From SIG607 sp045605385 (GTDB taxonomy: Bacteria > Bacillota > Clostridia > Oscillospirales > Acutalibacteraceae), in assembly GCA_045605385.1 (NCBI GenBank), contig JAZUPW010000039.1, forward strand, positions 1 to 64,000: DNA of 64,000 nucleotides, in the 5' to 3' direction. Positions 52,067 to 60,970 of the stretch are shown here, in pieces. The notes below the pieces were generated by a model that did not search any database, was not told where the DNA came from, and was given only the letters and a program-made list of their open reading frames with translations. Positions within the stretch are counted from its first letter, which is position 1, and every line of letters begins with the position of its first letter. The position numbers were made by a program, and so were the translations under genes.

Positions 52067-53484
52067 TATATTCCGGATAAATATTCATCTATTGCCTTAG
52101 CGGCAGTTTTGCCTGCGCCCATAGCCGAAATAACGGTTGCGGCGCCCGTAACGGCATCACCGCCCGCATAAACGCCTTGTTTTGTGGTAGCGCCGTTTTC
52201 TTCTATAATAATACCTCCGCGTTTGTTTACTTCTAAGCCTTCGGTAGTAGATTTTATAAGCGGATTAGGAGAAGTACCTATGGAAATAATTACAGTATCA
52301 ACATCAAGCGTAAATTCGCTGTCTTTAATTTCTACAGGACGTCTTCTGCCGTTTTCATCGGGTTCGCCAAGTTCCATTTTAATGCATTTCATACCCGTAA
52401 CAAAACCGTTTTTAGGATCGCGCTTATCGTTTTCGTTGTTGTAACCAAGTATTTCAACGGGATTATTAAGAAGCATAAATTCAATGCCTTCTTCAATTGC
52501 GTGTTCAACTTCCTCTTTACGGGCAGGGAGTTCTTCCATAGAACGGCGGTATACAACATAAACCTTTTCTGCGCCTAAGCGAAGCGCTGTACGTGCGGCA
52601 TCCATAGCAACGTTACCGCCGCCTACAACAGCAACTTTGCCGCCTTTCATAATGGGGGTAACGGGGTTATCCTTATAAGCCTTCATAAGATTGCTTCGGG
52701 TTAAAAATTCATTTGCCGAATAAACACCGTTAAGCGCTTCACCCGGAATGCCCATAAAATTGGGAAGACCTGCGCCCGAGCCTATAAATACAGCCTTATA
52801 ACCCATATCGAACAATTCATCAATGGTAAGTGTTTTGCCTATAATAACGTTGGTTTCTATTTTAACGCCCAATGCTTTAAGATTGTCTACCTCTTTAGCA
52901 ACAATGGATTTAGGCAAACGAAATTCGGGATTACCGTAAACAAGTACACCGCCTGCGGTATGTAAGGCTTCGAATACGGTTACTTCGTAACCTTTTCTTG
53001 CTAAATCGCCTGCGCAGGTAAGACCAGAAGGACCGCTGCCTACAACAGCAACTTTTTTGTTATTACTTTCTATGTTGCCAATTTCGATTTTGCTGTGTTC
53101 ATTGTGCCAATCGGCAACAAAGCGTTCAAGTCTGCCAATACCAACGGGATCACCTTTAATTCCTCTTACGCATTTTGCTTCGCATTGTGTTTCCTGAGGA
53201 CAAACTCTTCCGCAAACTGCAGGAAGCGAAGAAGACTGCGCTATAATGTTGTAAGCGCCTTCAAAATCAAGTTCTTTTATTTTGCCTATAAAGGCGGGGA
53301 TGTGAATATTAACAGGGCAGCCCGAAACACAAGGCATATTTTTGCAGTCAAGACAGCGCAGTGCTTCGCTTAAAGCGGTTTCTTCGCTGTATCCAAGTGC
53401 AACTTCGCTGAAATTAGAAGCGCGAAGTACAGCGTCTTGCGTAGGCATTTCATTTTTATTCAAACTCATATTAGGTTTCTGCAT
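52066..53484 (-). CDS. nfnB: NfnB-type NADPH-dependent oxidoreductase (GltA-like)
   Basis: 472 residues. N-terminal double [4Fe-4S] domain (CLDCKNMPCVSGCPVNIHIP; CGRVCPQETQCEAKC), then FAD (GSGPSGLTCAGDLARKGYEVTVFE) and NADP(H) (VVGGGNVAMDAARTALRLGA) folds and YAGGDAVTGAATVISAMGAGK. The same fold serves as the small glutamate synthase subunit, but the upstream NfnA-like gene 8 bp away points to NfnAB, which couples ferredoxin and NADH oxidation to NADP+ reduction by electron bifurcation. Confidence 0.88.
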   Translation of the reverse strand: MQKPNMSLNKNEMPTQDAVLRASNFSEVALGYSEETALSEALRCLDCKNMPCVSGCPVNIHIPAFIGKIKELDFEGAYNIIAQSSSLPAVCGRVCPQETQCEAKCVRGIKGDPVGIGRLERFVADWHNEHSKIEIGNIESNNKKVAVVGSGPSGLTCAGDLARKGYEVTVFEALHTAGGVLVYGNPEFRLPKSIVAKEVDNLKALGVKIETNVIIGKTLTIDELFDMGYKAVFIGSGAGLPNFMGIPGEALNGVYSANEFLTRSNLMKAYKDNPVTPIMKGGKVAVVGGGNVAMDAARTALRLGAEKVYVVYRRSMEELPARKEEVEHAIEEGIEFMLLNNPVEILGYNNENDKRDPKNGFVTGMKCIKMELGEPDENGRRRPVEIKDSEFTLDVDTVIISIGTSPNPLIKSTTEGLEVNKRGGIIIEENGATTKQGVYAGGDAVTGAATVISAMGAGKTAAKAIDEYLSGI

Positions 53485-53492
53485 AACAAAAA

Positions 53493-54341
53493 TTACCCTT
53501 TCTTAAAAAGATTACAGGTTTCTTCATAAGCGTGGCGTTCAAAATCCCTGTACATACCGCCGCGCAACATAGCCTCGTCAAAATCAACTTCATAACCGTT
53601 AAAGTCGGGGCCGTCTACACAGGCAAACTTGGTTACCTTTTTGCCGTCAATATTAAGGGTGAGTCTGCAACCGCCGCACATACCTGTTCCGTCTATCATA
53701 ATAGGATTCATAGAAACAGTACAAGGAATACCGGTAGGTTTAACTGCAAGGGTTACAAACTTCATCATAATAAGCGGACCTATGGTTATTACTTCATCAA
53801 AGCGTTTGCCGTTTTTAAACATTTCTTCAAGAGGAACGCAAACGTTACCCTGTCTGCCGTAGGAACCGTCATCGGTCATAACGGTAAGGCTTTTTGAAAC
53901 GGCTTTGAATTCGTCTTCTAAAATTATAAGGTCTTTATTTCTGAAGCCTATAATACTTGTAACTTCGCAACCCTTTTCGTGTAACGCTTTTGCAAGGGGA
54001 AGCGCTATGGCGCAACCTACGCCTCCACCTATTATACAAACATTTTTAAGGCCTTCCAATTTACTTGCAACGCCTAAAGGTCCTGCAAAATCGGCAATAC
54101 AGTCGCCTTCATTTAACATATTAAGTTTTGCTGTAGTAGCACCCGCAATTTGAAAAATAATGGTTACAAATCCTTTTTCACGGTCATAGCCCGCTACGGT
54201 TAAAGGTATTCTTTCGCCATCATTATCAACACGCAGTATTATAAACTGACCGGGTTGTGCCTTTGCGGCAACCATTGGCGCGTATATATCCATTTTTGTA
54301 ACAAACGGATTAAGTATTTCTTTTTTTAGTATTTTATACAT
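53493..54341 (-). CDS. nfnA: NfnA-type FAD/[2Fe-2S] subunit
   Basis: 282 residues, dihydroorotate dehydrogenase electron-transfer-subunit fold. FAD-binding RIPLTVAGYD, NAD-binding GGGVGCAIALPLAKAL, and C-terminal [2Fe-2S] ligands in MCGGCRLTL and KFACVDGPDF. With the downstream flavoprotein it forms NfnAB in Clostridia. It fits the PFOR-based ferredoxin economy of this organism. Confidence 0.88.
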   Translation of the reverse strand: MYKILKKEILNPFVTKMDIYAPMVAAKAQPGQFIILRVDNDGERIPLTVAGYDREKGFVTIIFQIAGATTAKLNMLNEGDCIADFAGPLGVASKLEGLKNVCIIGGGVGCAIALPLAKALHEKGCEVTSIIGFRNKDLIILEDEFKAVSKSLTVMTDDGSYGRQGNVCVPLEEMFKNGKRFDEVITIGPLIMMKFVTLAVKPTGIPCTVSMNPIMIDGTGMCGGCRLTLNIDGKKVTKFACVDGPDFNGYEVDFDEAMLRGGMYRDFERHAYEETCNLFKKG

Positions 54342-54503
54342 ATAGAAAACTCCCGATAGTATGAATTATAAAATAGATTATAACATATATTTTATAAAAA
54401 AACACCATATTTTTTCAAAAACGCAAGTTTTGTGTTTTTTCTACAATTTGTATACAAAAATAAAGTTTTACTATGTATTGGTTAACAAAAAGTGAAAAAA
54501 GTG

Positions 54504-54532
54504 TTGACAAAATAATAAATTGGTATTAAAAT
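54504..54532 (+). promoter_or_regulatory. Promoter of the glycine riboswitch/symporter gene
   Basis: TTGACA (54504-54509), 17 bp, TAAAAT (54527-54532). Confidence 0.7.
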
Positions 54533-54589
54533 ACATACAGTTTAATAAAATGCTAAGTGATATCGGCTGAAGCGTGAAGTAACTGTCGA

Positions 54590-54682
54590 TGGATAGCACT
54601 TTGGAGAAGTCTGATTAAATTCAGGTGCCGAAGGGGCAAAGCGAATTTCGCGTAAAACTCTCAGGCAAAAGGACAAAGTTTT
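54590..54682 (+). promoter_or_regulatory. Glycine riboswitch, single aptamer
   Basis: TTTGGAGAAGTCTG, GGTGCCGAAGGGGCAAA and ACTCTCAGGCAAAAGGAC are the ordered conserved blocks of a glycine aptamer. Only one set is present. The preceding bases (54555-54590, with GAAGCGTGAAG) may form a vestigial partner helix. Located between a promoter and a terminator-like hairpin ahead of an alanine/glycine symporter, so the effect on transport is glycine-dependent; the sign is not clear from sequence. Remaining bases of 54342-54783 are nfnA upstream and leader DNA. Confidence 0.88.
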
Positions 54683-54722
54683 AAATATTACTTTATTTAG
54701 TAATGTTTTGTTTGTTGTTTTG

Positions 54723-54754
54723 TCGGATTGCGCGAAGCGCAGTCCGATTTTATT
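54723..54754 (+). terminator. Riboswitch expression-platform terminator
   Basis: 11-bp stem, TCGGATTGCGC (54723-54733) with GCGCAGTCCGA (54737-54747), one G-U, loop GAA, then TTTTATT, ending about 30 bp before the start codon. Confidence 0.75.
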
Positions 54755-54783
54755 ATGTAAATTTTTTATAGGGGGATGTCAAA

Positions 54784-56307
54784 ATGAATTCAATTCTTGA
54801 CAAAATCGCTGAAGTCAACGGCAGTGTAAACGGCGTTGTATGGGGTATATTCGGTCTTGCGCTTTTAATAGGCACAGGTATTATTGTAACCCTTTGCACA
54901 AAAGTGTTCCAGATTACACATATCGGCCATTGGTTTAAGCAGACACTTGGTAGTATGTTTACTAAAGAGGTTATGAAACACCGCAAGGAAAAAGGTACAA
55001 TTTCACCCTTCCAGGCTCTTTGTACCGCACTTGCCGCAACCGTAGGCACAGGTAATATTGCCGGTGTTGCTGCTGCTCTTTGTATTGGCGGCGCAGGTGC
55101 TGTTTTCTGGATGTGGGTTGCCGCATTTTTTGGTATGATGACAAACTTTGCCGAAAATACTTTGGGTATTTACTATCGCCGTAAAAACAGCCAAGGCGAA
55201 TGGTCCGGCGGCGCTATGTACTATTTGCAAGACGGCCTTGGTGGTAAAAAAGGTATGAAGATACCCGGTAAGATTTTAGCCGTTCTTTTCTGTATCTTTA
55301 CAATGCTTGCTTCTTTTGGTATTGGTAGTATGGGTCAGGTTAACAAAATTGTTGCTAACGTATCTGCAGCGTTTGACGTATCTGCTCTTTCTTCAATTCA
55401 GGTATTTGATGGCATTTCGCTTTACAACATTATTCTTGGCGTTGCTATAATGATTCTTACTGCTGTTATCACTTTAGGCGGTGTTAAGCGTATTGCTAAC
55501 GTTGCTGAAAAAATAGTTCCTTTTATGGTTGTGCTTTACGTTGTGGGCAGCCTTGTTATTATCGGTATTCATTACGATGCTATTATTCCTGCGTTCAAGG
55601 CAATATTTGTTAACGCATTCAAACCCGAAGCCTTCGTTGGCGGTGGACTTGGCGGTGTTATTGTTGCTATGACCAACGGATTTAAGCGCGGTGTGTTCTC
55701 TAACGAAGCAGGTCTTGGTTCTTCGGTTATGGTTCACTCTAACTCCAGCGTTAAAGAACCTGTAAAGCAGGGTATGTGGGGTATATTTGAAGTATTCGCC
55801 GATACTATGGTAGTTTGCACAATGACAGCACTTGTTGTTCTTACATCGGGCGGTCTTAACGGCGGTGTATTCAATGCTCTTACCGGTGAAGTTGCAGAAG
55901 GTCTTTCCGACGCAACCTTGGTAGGCGGCGCCTTTAATGAAGTATTCGGTTGGGGTAACATTGGTCAGCGCTTTGTTGCTATTGCTATGTTCCTGTTTGC
56001 ATTTACAACCGTTCTTGGTTGGTCACATTACGGTTCTAAAGCTTGGGAATATCTATTCGGTGCAAAGACAACCTTTATTTTCCGTATAATTCACGTTTGC
56101 ACAATTATTTTCGGTGCAGTTCTTACATCCAGCCTTGCTTGGGATATTTCCGATACGTTCAACGGTCTTATGATGATACCTAACCTTATTGGTGTTGTGG
56201 TATTGGTTCCGCTTGTAATGAAAATTACAAAGAATTACATAGACCGCGTTATCAAAAAGAAAGACGTTGCGCCAATGCTTTCTGCTTTTGAAAACGAAGA
56301 AGAATAA
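54784..56307 (+). CDS. Alanine/glycine:cation symporter (AGCS family)
   Basis: 507 residues, about ten membrane segments. Family signatures: ALAATVGTGNIAGVAAAL, GGAGAVFWMWVAAFFGM, GGAMYYLQDG and GVFSNEAGLGSS. Imports alanine or glycine with Na+. Control by a glycine riboswitch suggests glycine is a physiological substrate. Monocistronic; terminator follows. Confidence 0.94.
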   Translation: MNSILDKIAEVNGSVNGVVWGIFGLALLIGTGIIVTLCTKVFQITHIGHWFKQTLGSMFTKEVMKHRKEKGTISPFQALCTALAATVGTGNIAGVAAALCIGGAGAVFWMWVAAFFGMMTNFAENTLGIYYRRKNSQGEWSGGAMYYLQDGLGGKKGMKIPGKILAVLFCIFTMLASFGIGSMGQVNKIVANVSAAFDVSALSSIQVFDGISLYNIILGVAIMILTAVITLGGVKRIANVAEKIVPFMVVLYVVGSLVIIGIHYDAIIPAFKAIFVNAFKPEAFVGGGLGGVIVAMTNGFKRGVFSNEAGLGSSVMVHSNSSVKEPVKQGMWGIFEVFADTMVVCTMTALVVLTSGGLNGGVFNALTGEVAEGLSDATLVGGAFNEVFGWGNIGQRFVAIAMFLFAFTTVLGWSHYGSKAWEYLFGAKTTFIFRIIHVCTIIFGAVLTSSLAWDISDTFNGLMMIPNLIGVVVLVPLVMKITKNYIDRVIKKKDVAPMLSAFENEEE

Positions 56308-56335
56308 GGCTTGGCAAAATACACAAAATACATTT

Positions 56336-56370
56336 AAAAACAGTCGCTATTTTTGGCGGCTGTTTTTTTG
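56336..56370 (+). terminator. Terminator after the AGCS symporter
   Basis: AAAAACAGTCGC pairs with GCGGCTGTTTTT (one G-U), followed by T-run. Confidence 0.8.
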
Positions 56371-56390
56371 AAAAAATAACGTTAATTTTC

Positions 56391-56419
56391 TTGACGGAAA
56401 GAGTAAAATATGATAAAAT
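56391..56419 (+). promoter_or_regulatory. Promoter of the purine operon
   Basis: TTGACG (56391-56396), 17 bp, TAAAAT (56414-56419), with T-G two bases before the -10. Confidence 0.65.
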
Positions 56420-56448
56420 AATTAACATATCAGGTAAGCTTTAAGAAA

Positions 56449-56535
56449 GCTGTCCTAACGGTTCTTATAACTGACGGAAAAAGTGGGTAACCACAGGGGA
56501 GTAAGAATTGTATTTTTAGCCGACCGTCTGGGCGC
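56449..56535 (+). promoter_or_regulatory. ZTP (pfl) riboswitch
   Basis: CTGACGG (56471-56477), GTGGGTAACCACAGGGGAG (56483-56501) and AGCCGACCGTCTGGGC (56518-56533) are the ordered conserved blocks of the pfl/ZTP aptamer. Known ZTP riboswitches bind ZMP or ZTP, which build up when 10-formyl-tetrahydrofolate is short, and turn on purine or folate genes. Here it precedes purE and a downstream terminator. Confidence 0.87.
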
Positions 56536-56576
56536 ACTTAGAGCAGTATTATGCTTAAGTGCGTCTTTTTGTATAT
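56532..56576 (+). terminator. ZTP riboswitch expression-platform terminator
   Basis: GCGCACTTA...AGCA pairs with TGCT...TAAGTGCG, then TCTTTTTG. The 5' arm starts inside the last conserved block of the aptamer, so ligand binding and termination are mutually exclusive. Confidence 0.8.
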
Positions 56577-56594
56577 TATTTCGGAGGTAGCAAC

Positions 56595-57083
56595 ATGAAA
56601 AAAGTTGGTATTTTAATGGGAAGTGACAGCGATCTTCCCATTATAAAAAAAGCAACCGACACATTAAAAGAGTTGGGAATAGAATATGAAGTTCATATTT
56701 ATTCTGCCCACCGTACACCAAATGAAGCAGCAACGTTTTCTAAAAACGCAAGAAGCAACGGCTTTGGTGCTATTATTGCGGCGGCAGGTATGGCAGCGCA
56801 TCTTGCGGGGGCTGTTGCGGCAAATACTACCTTGCCTGTTATCGGTATTCCCTGTAAGTCTTCTAATTTAGACGGACTTGACGCGTTACTTTCAACTGTT
56901 ATGATGCCGTCGGGAATCCCCGTGGCAACCGTTGCGATTGACGGCGGTGTTAATGCCGCGCTTTTGTGCGCTGAAATATTTGCAGTAAGCGACGATACTA
57001 TTGCAGAAAAGTTAGAAGCAAAACGCAAGGCAGATGCATTAAAGGTTTTGGAAAAAGATGCGGCTGTTGCCGAAAAATTATAA
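56595..57083 (+). CDS. purE: 5-(carboxyamino)imidazole ribonucleotide mutase
   Basis: 162 residues from ATG 56595 (CGGAGG upstream). Class I PurE: MGSDSDLPI, SAHRTP, AAGMAAHLAG and the GIPVATVAI loop. Converts N5-CAIR to CAIR. No purK follows, so N5-CAIR must come from elsewhere in the genome. First gene of the purine operon under the ZTP riboswitch. Confidence 0.95.
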   Translation: MKKVGILMGSDSDLPIIKKATDTLKELGIEYEVHIYSAHRTPNEAATFSKNARSNGFGAIIAAAGMAAHLAGAVAANTTLPVIGIPCKSSNLDGLDALLSTVMMPSGIPVATVAIDGGVNAALLCAEIFAVSDDTIAEKLEAKRKADALKVLEKDAAVAEKL

Positions 57084-57125
57084 TTGTTTGAAATTTTATG
57101 TTTTTATAAAAGGAGTTTTATTAAA

Positions 57126-57812
57126 ATGGAAAAGAAACTTGTTTACACAGGAAAAACCAAAGACGTTTATTCACTTGCTAACGGCAACTACTTGCTTAAG
57201 TTCAAAGATGACTGCACAGGCAAAGACGGTGTGTTTGATCCGGGCGAAAATGCTGTAGGTCTTACCATAGACGGTGTTGGTGACGTTAACCTTCGTATGT
57301 CTATATACTTCTTTGAAAAAGTAAATGCTGCAGGCATTAAAACACATTATATAAGTGCAGATTTAAACGATACCACAATGGAAGTTTTACCTGCTAAAGT
57401 TTTTGGTAAGGGACTTGAAGTTATCTGCCGCTACAGAGCAGTGGGAAGTTTCTTCCGCCGTTACAGCGATTACTGTGAAGAAGGCGATTTATTACCCGCT
57501 TACGTTGAAACAACCTTTAAGAACGATGAAAAGGGAGATCCGCTTGTAACTAAAGACGGACTTGTTGATTTGGGTGTTATGACTGCAAAGCAGTATGATG
57601 ACATTAAAGATATGACTCAGAAGATTACAAAAATTGTTGCAGATGACCTTAAAGAAAAAGGTCTTGAACTTTACGATATTAAATTTGAGTTCGGTTACGA
57701 TGCTGACGGCAACGTAATGCTTATAGATGAAATTGCGTCGGGAAATATGCGCGTTTACAAGAACGGTGAATACATTGACCCAATGACACTTTCTGAACTC
57801 TTTTTTGCATAA
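57126..57812 (+). CDS. purC: SAICAR synthetase
   Basis: 228 residues from ATG 57126 (AAAAGGAG upstream). Makes SAICAR from CAIR, aspartate and ATP. GKTKDVYSL at the ATP-binding N-terminus, EVICRYRAVGSFFRRY, DIKFEFGYDADG and LIDEIASGNMRVY are the family blocks. Confidence 0.95.
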   Translation: MEKKLVYTGKTKDVYSLANGNYLLKFKDDCTGKDGVFDPGENAVGLTIDGVGDVNLRMSIYFFEKVNAAGIKTHYISADLNDTTMEVLPAKVFGKGLEVICRYRAVGSFFRRYSDYCEEGDLLPAYVETTFKNDEKGDPLVTKDGLVDLGVMTAKQYDDIKDMTQKITKIVADDLKEKGLELYDIKFEFGYDADGNVMLIDEIASGNMRVYKNGEYIDPMTLSELFFA

Positions 57813-57832
57813 ATTATAAAAATAAACTAACT

Positions 57833-57856
57833 TAGGCTGACGGTTAAGTCAGCCTA
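57833..57856 (+). other. Intercistronic hairpin purC-purF
   Basis: Perfect 9-bp stem TAGGCTGAC / GTCAGCCTA with loop GGTTAA. No T-run follows, so it is more likely an RNA stability or processing element than a terminator. Confidence 0.5.
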
Positions 57857-57892
57857 TAGCACTATATATAGAGGTTTTAAAAGGAGCAAAAA

Positions 57893-59317
57893 ATGGGAGG
57901 ATTTTTCGGCGTAGTTGGTAAAGAGGATGCTGTTGAAGATGTTTTTTACGGCACCGATTATCATTCGCACTTAGGGACAAAACGCGGCGGAATGGCCGTT
58001 TATGATAGCAAAACAGGTCTTCAACGCAGTATTCACAATATTGAAAATGCGCCTTTCCGTACTAAGTTTAAAGACGTTTTTGAAGAAATGCAGGGCACTT
58101 CAGCAATTGGTTGTATAAGCGATACCGATCCACAACCCTTGCTTATGAGGTCTAAACTTGGAATATACGCAATTTGTGTTACGGGAATTATTAATAATTC
58201 CGAAAAACTTATACAAGAATACTTAAACACAACGGGCGGCCACTTTGATGCCATGACAGGTGGCAGAATTAACTCTGCGGAACTTGTGGCGGCACTTATA
58301 AATGAAAATAAAACTTTTGAAGACGGAATTCGTTTTGCGCAGGAAAAAATTGATGGCACGGCGGCAATTATTATTTTAAAAGACAACGGTAACATTATTG
58401 CTGCTCGTGATTATTACGGCAGATTGCCTATGCTTATAGGAAAAGGTGAAAACGGATACAGCGTTTCGTTTGAATCATTTTCACATCAGAAGTTAGGATA
58501 CAAGGATGAACGCGAATTAGGACCTGCTGAAATAGTGGAATTATCGCCCGATTCTCTTACCGTGCTTAAAGAAGCAAGGGAAGAAATGCGTATCTGTTCA
58601 TTTCTTTGGAGTTATTACGGATATCCTACGTCTTGTTACGAGGGTATAAACGTTGAAGCAATGAGAAACCGCAACGGCGAAATAATGGCAGAAAACGATA
58701 AGGAAAACGGTACTATGCCAAACGTTGATTTTGTTTGCGGAGTTCCCGATTCAGGTACACCCCACGCAATAGGTTATGCAAATAAAAGTTCAATTCGCTT
58801 TGCGCGTCCTTTTATAAAATATACCCCTACCTGGTCTAAGAGTTTCACTCCTTCAAAGCAGAGTGACAGAAACAAAATTGCAAAAATGAAAATGATACCT
58901 GTTCACGAACTTATTGAGGATAAAAATCTTATGTTTGTGGACGATTCAATAGTTCGCGGAACACAGCTTAGAGAAACGGTTGACTTCCTTTATGAAAACG
59001 GCGCCAAGGCTGTGCATATACGTTCGGCGTGTCCGCCTATTATGTACGGCTGTAAATATCTTAATTTTTCAAGAGGCACTTCTGATATGGAACTTGTTGC
59101 CCGTAAGACTATTTTTGAACTTGAGGGCGAAGAAGGAGAAAAATATATAGAAGAATACAGTAATCCAAAAACCGAAAGAGGTAAAAAATTAAGAAAAACC
59201 TTAGCCGAAAAAATGCATTTTGCTTCGCTTGAGTTTCAAACTCTTGAGGGAATAGAAAAAGCTATTGGTTTGCCAAAATGTAAACTTTGCACATATTGTT
59301 GGAACGGAAAGGAATAA
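57893..59317 (+). CDS. purF: Amidophosphoribosyltransferase-like protein without the catalytic N-terminal Cys
   Basis: 474 residues. N-terminal Ntn-glutaminase-like domain then phosphoribosyltransferase domain with PRPP motif MFVDDSIVRGTQLRE (about 347) and C-terminal cysteines in KCKLCTYCWNG matching the Fe-S ligand region of PurF. In PurF the nucleophile is Cys right after the initiator Met; here the protein reads MGGFFGVVG, with Gly at that place. HSHLGTKRGGM replaces the usual LQHRGQ-type loop. Position in the pur operon supports the committed purine step, perhaps with ammonia. Start has AAAAGGAG. Confidence 0.85.
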   Translation: MGGFFGVVGKEDAVEDVFYGTDYHSHLGTKRGGMAVYDSKTGLQRSIHNIENAPFRTKFKDVFEEMQGTSAIGCISDTDPQPLLMRSKLGIYAICVTGIINNSEKLIQEYLNTTGGHFDAMTGGRINSAELVAALINENKTFEDGIRFAQEKIDGTAAIIILKDNGNIIAARDYYGRLPMLIGKGENGYSVSFESFSHQKLGYKDERELGPAEIVELSPDSLTVLKEAREEMRICSFLWSYYGYPTSCYEGINVEAMRNRNGEIMAENDKENGTMPNVDFVCGVPDSGTPHAIGYANKSSIRFARPFIKYTPTWSKSFTPSKQSDRNKIAKMKMIPVHELIEDKNLMFVDDSIVRGTQLRETVDFLYENGAKAVHIRSACPPIMYGCKYLNFSRGTSDMELVARKTIFELEGEEGEKYIEEYSNPKTERGKKLRKTLAEKMHFASLEFQTLEGIEKAIGLPKCKLCTYCWNGKE

Positions 59318-59322
59318 ATACT

Positions 59323-60363
59323 ATGATACATCAATCTAAATCTGATTCATACGCTGCTGCAGGCGTTGATATTACTGCGGGTTATAAATCTGTTGAACTT
59401 ATGAAGAAGCACATTAATCGCACTAAAAATGAAGGCTGTCTTGATGACGTGGGCGGTTTCGGCGGTTGCTTCGGTCTTGATCTTACAGGAATAAGCGAGC
59501 CTGTATTAGTAAGCGGTACCGATGGTGTTGGAACAAAAATTAAACTCGCTATGCTTCTTGATAAGCACGATACAATTGGTATTGACTGCGTTGCTATGTG
59601 TGCAAACGATATTATATGCTGTGGTGCAAAGCCGCTTTTCTTCCTTGATTATATTGCTTGCGGTAAAAATTACCCCGAAAAGATTGCCGACATTGTAGGC
59701 GGTGTTGCTGAAGGCTGTGTAAGAGCAGGTTGCGCTTTAATAGGCGGCGAAACTGCAGAACATCCAGGACTTATGCCCGAAGACGATTACGACCTTGCGG
59801 GTTATTGCACCGGTGTTGTGGACAAGAAGAAAATTATTGATAACAACACAGTAAAAGAAGGCGACGTTATAATTGCACTTGCTTCAAGCGGTGTCCATTC
59901 CAACGGATTTTCTCTTGTAAGAAAAGTTTTTGATATTGAAAATGCCGATTTAACTTCTCCTGTTGAGGAATTGGGCGGTAAATCTTTAGGTGAAACATTA
60001 CTTACTCCTACAAAACTTTACGTAAAAAGCGTTCTTGCGCTTCTTGAACAGGTAAAAGTTAAGGGTATTTCGCATATTACAGGCGGCGGATTTTATGAAA
60101 ATATTCCAAGAAGCATACCAAAAGGTTTTGGCGCTAAAATAGATAAATCGGCTGTTAAAATACTGCCTATATTCAATCTTATTGCAAAGGTTGGCGGTAT
60201 TAGTGAACACGATATGTTCAATACCTTTAATATGGGCGTAGGTATGAGCATTACTGTGGCAAAAGAAGACGTAGAAAAAGCACTTGCTATTCTTAAAGAG
60301 CAGGGCGAAGATGCTTACGTAATTGGTGAAATAGTTGTTTCCGATACACAGGTGATATTATGA
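59323..60363 (+). CDS. purM: Phosphoribosylformylglycinamidine cyclo-ligase
   Basis: 346 residues from ATG 59323 (AAAGGA ahead). Makes AIR from FGAM. SYAAAGVDITAGYKSVELMK at the N-terminus, VSGTDGVGTKIKLA, CANDIICCGAKPLFFLDY and GGETAEHPGLM are AIR synthetase blocks. The start codon overlaps nothing; the stop overlaps purN by 4 bp. Confidence 0.96.
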   Translation: MIHQSKSDSYAAAGVDITAGYKSVELMKKHINRTKNEGCLDDVGGFGGCFGLDLTGISEPVLVSGTDGVGTKIKLAMLLDKHDTIGIDCVAMCANDIICCGAKPLFFLDYIACGKNYPEKIADIVGGVAEGCVRAGCALIGGETAEHPGLMPEDDYDLAGYCTGVVDKKKIIDNNTVKEGDVIIALASSGVHSNGFSLVRKVFDIENADLTSPVEELGGKSLGETLLTPTKLYVKSVLALLEQVKVKGISHITGGGFYENIPRSIPKGFGAKIDKSAVKILPIFNLIAKVGGISEHDMFNTFNMGVGMSITVAKEDVEKALAILKEQGEDAYVIGEIVVSDTQVIL

Positions 60364-60968
60364 GAAAAGCAAAAATAGGTGTTCTTGTTTCGGGCGGCGG
60401 CACAAATTTACAGGCTTTAATTGATGCGCAAAAATCGGGCATTATAAAAAGCGGTGAAATAAGCGTTGTTATTTCAAACGTTCCTGCGGCCTACGCTTTA
60501 ACAAGAGCAGAAAATGCAGGTATTAAAACTTTTGTATTTACCGAACTTAAATTAGGTTCTAAAGAATCTTTAGAAGCAGAAATAATAAGAACTCTAAACG
60601 AAGAAAAAATAGATATTATTGTTCTTGCAGGATTTTTATCTATTTTAAGCGAAGATTTCATAAAGCGCTTTTCTAACAGAATAATAAACGTGCATCCGTC
60701 GTTAATTCCGTCGTTTTGCGGAAAAGGTTTTTACGGACTCAAAGTTCATCAAGCTGCGCTTGATTACGGCGTTAAGGTTACGGGCGCAACCGTGCATTTT
60801 GTAAACGAAATTCCCGACGGCGGAAAAATAATAATGCAAAAGGCTGTAGAAATAAAAGACGGCGACACAGCAGAAATCTTGCAGAAAAGAGTTATGGAAG
60901 AAGCAGAATGGAAAATTCTTCCCAAGGCTACTGAAAAAGTATGCGCAGAGATAATTAAAGGAGAATAA
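60360..60968 (+). CDS. purN: Phosphoribosylglycinamide formyltransferase
   Basis: 202 residues. Transfers formyl from 10-formyl-THF to GAR. VLVSGGGTNLQALID, HPSLIPSFCGKGFYG and VTGATVHFVNEIPDGG contain the Asn-His-Asp catalytic set. Overlaps purM by ATGA. Confidence 0.95.
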   Translation: MRKAKIGVLVSGGGTNLQALIDAQKSGIIKSGEISVVISNVPAAYALTRAENAGIKTFVFTELKLGSKESLEAEIIRTLNEEKIDIIVLAGFLSILSEDFIKRFSNRIINVHPSLIPSFCGKGFYGLKVHQAALDYGVKVTGATVHFVNEIPDGGKIIMQKAVEIKDGDTAEILQKRVMEEAEWKILPKATEKVCAEIIKGE

Positions 60969-60970
60969 TT

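Noticed and set aside
52066..53484. Glutamate synthase small subunit
   Set aside because: No large glutamate synthase subunit is nearby, and the adjacent NfnA-type gene fits NfnAB better.
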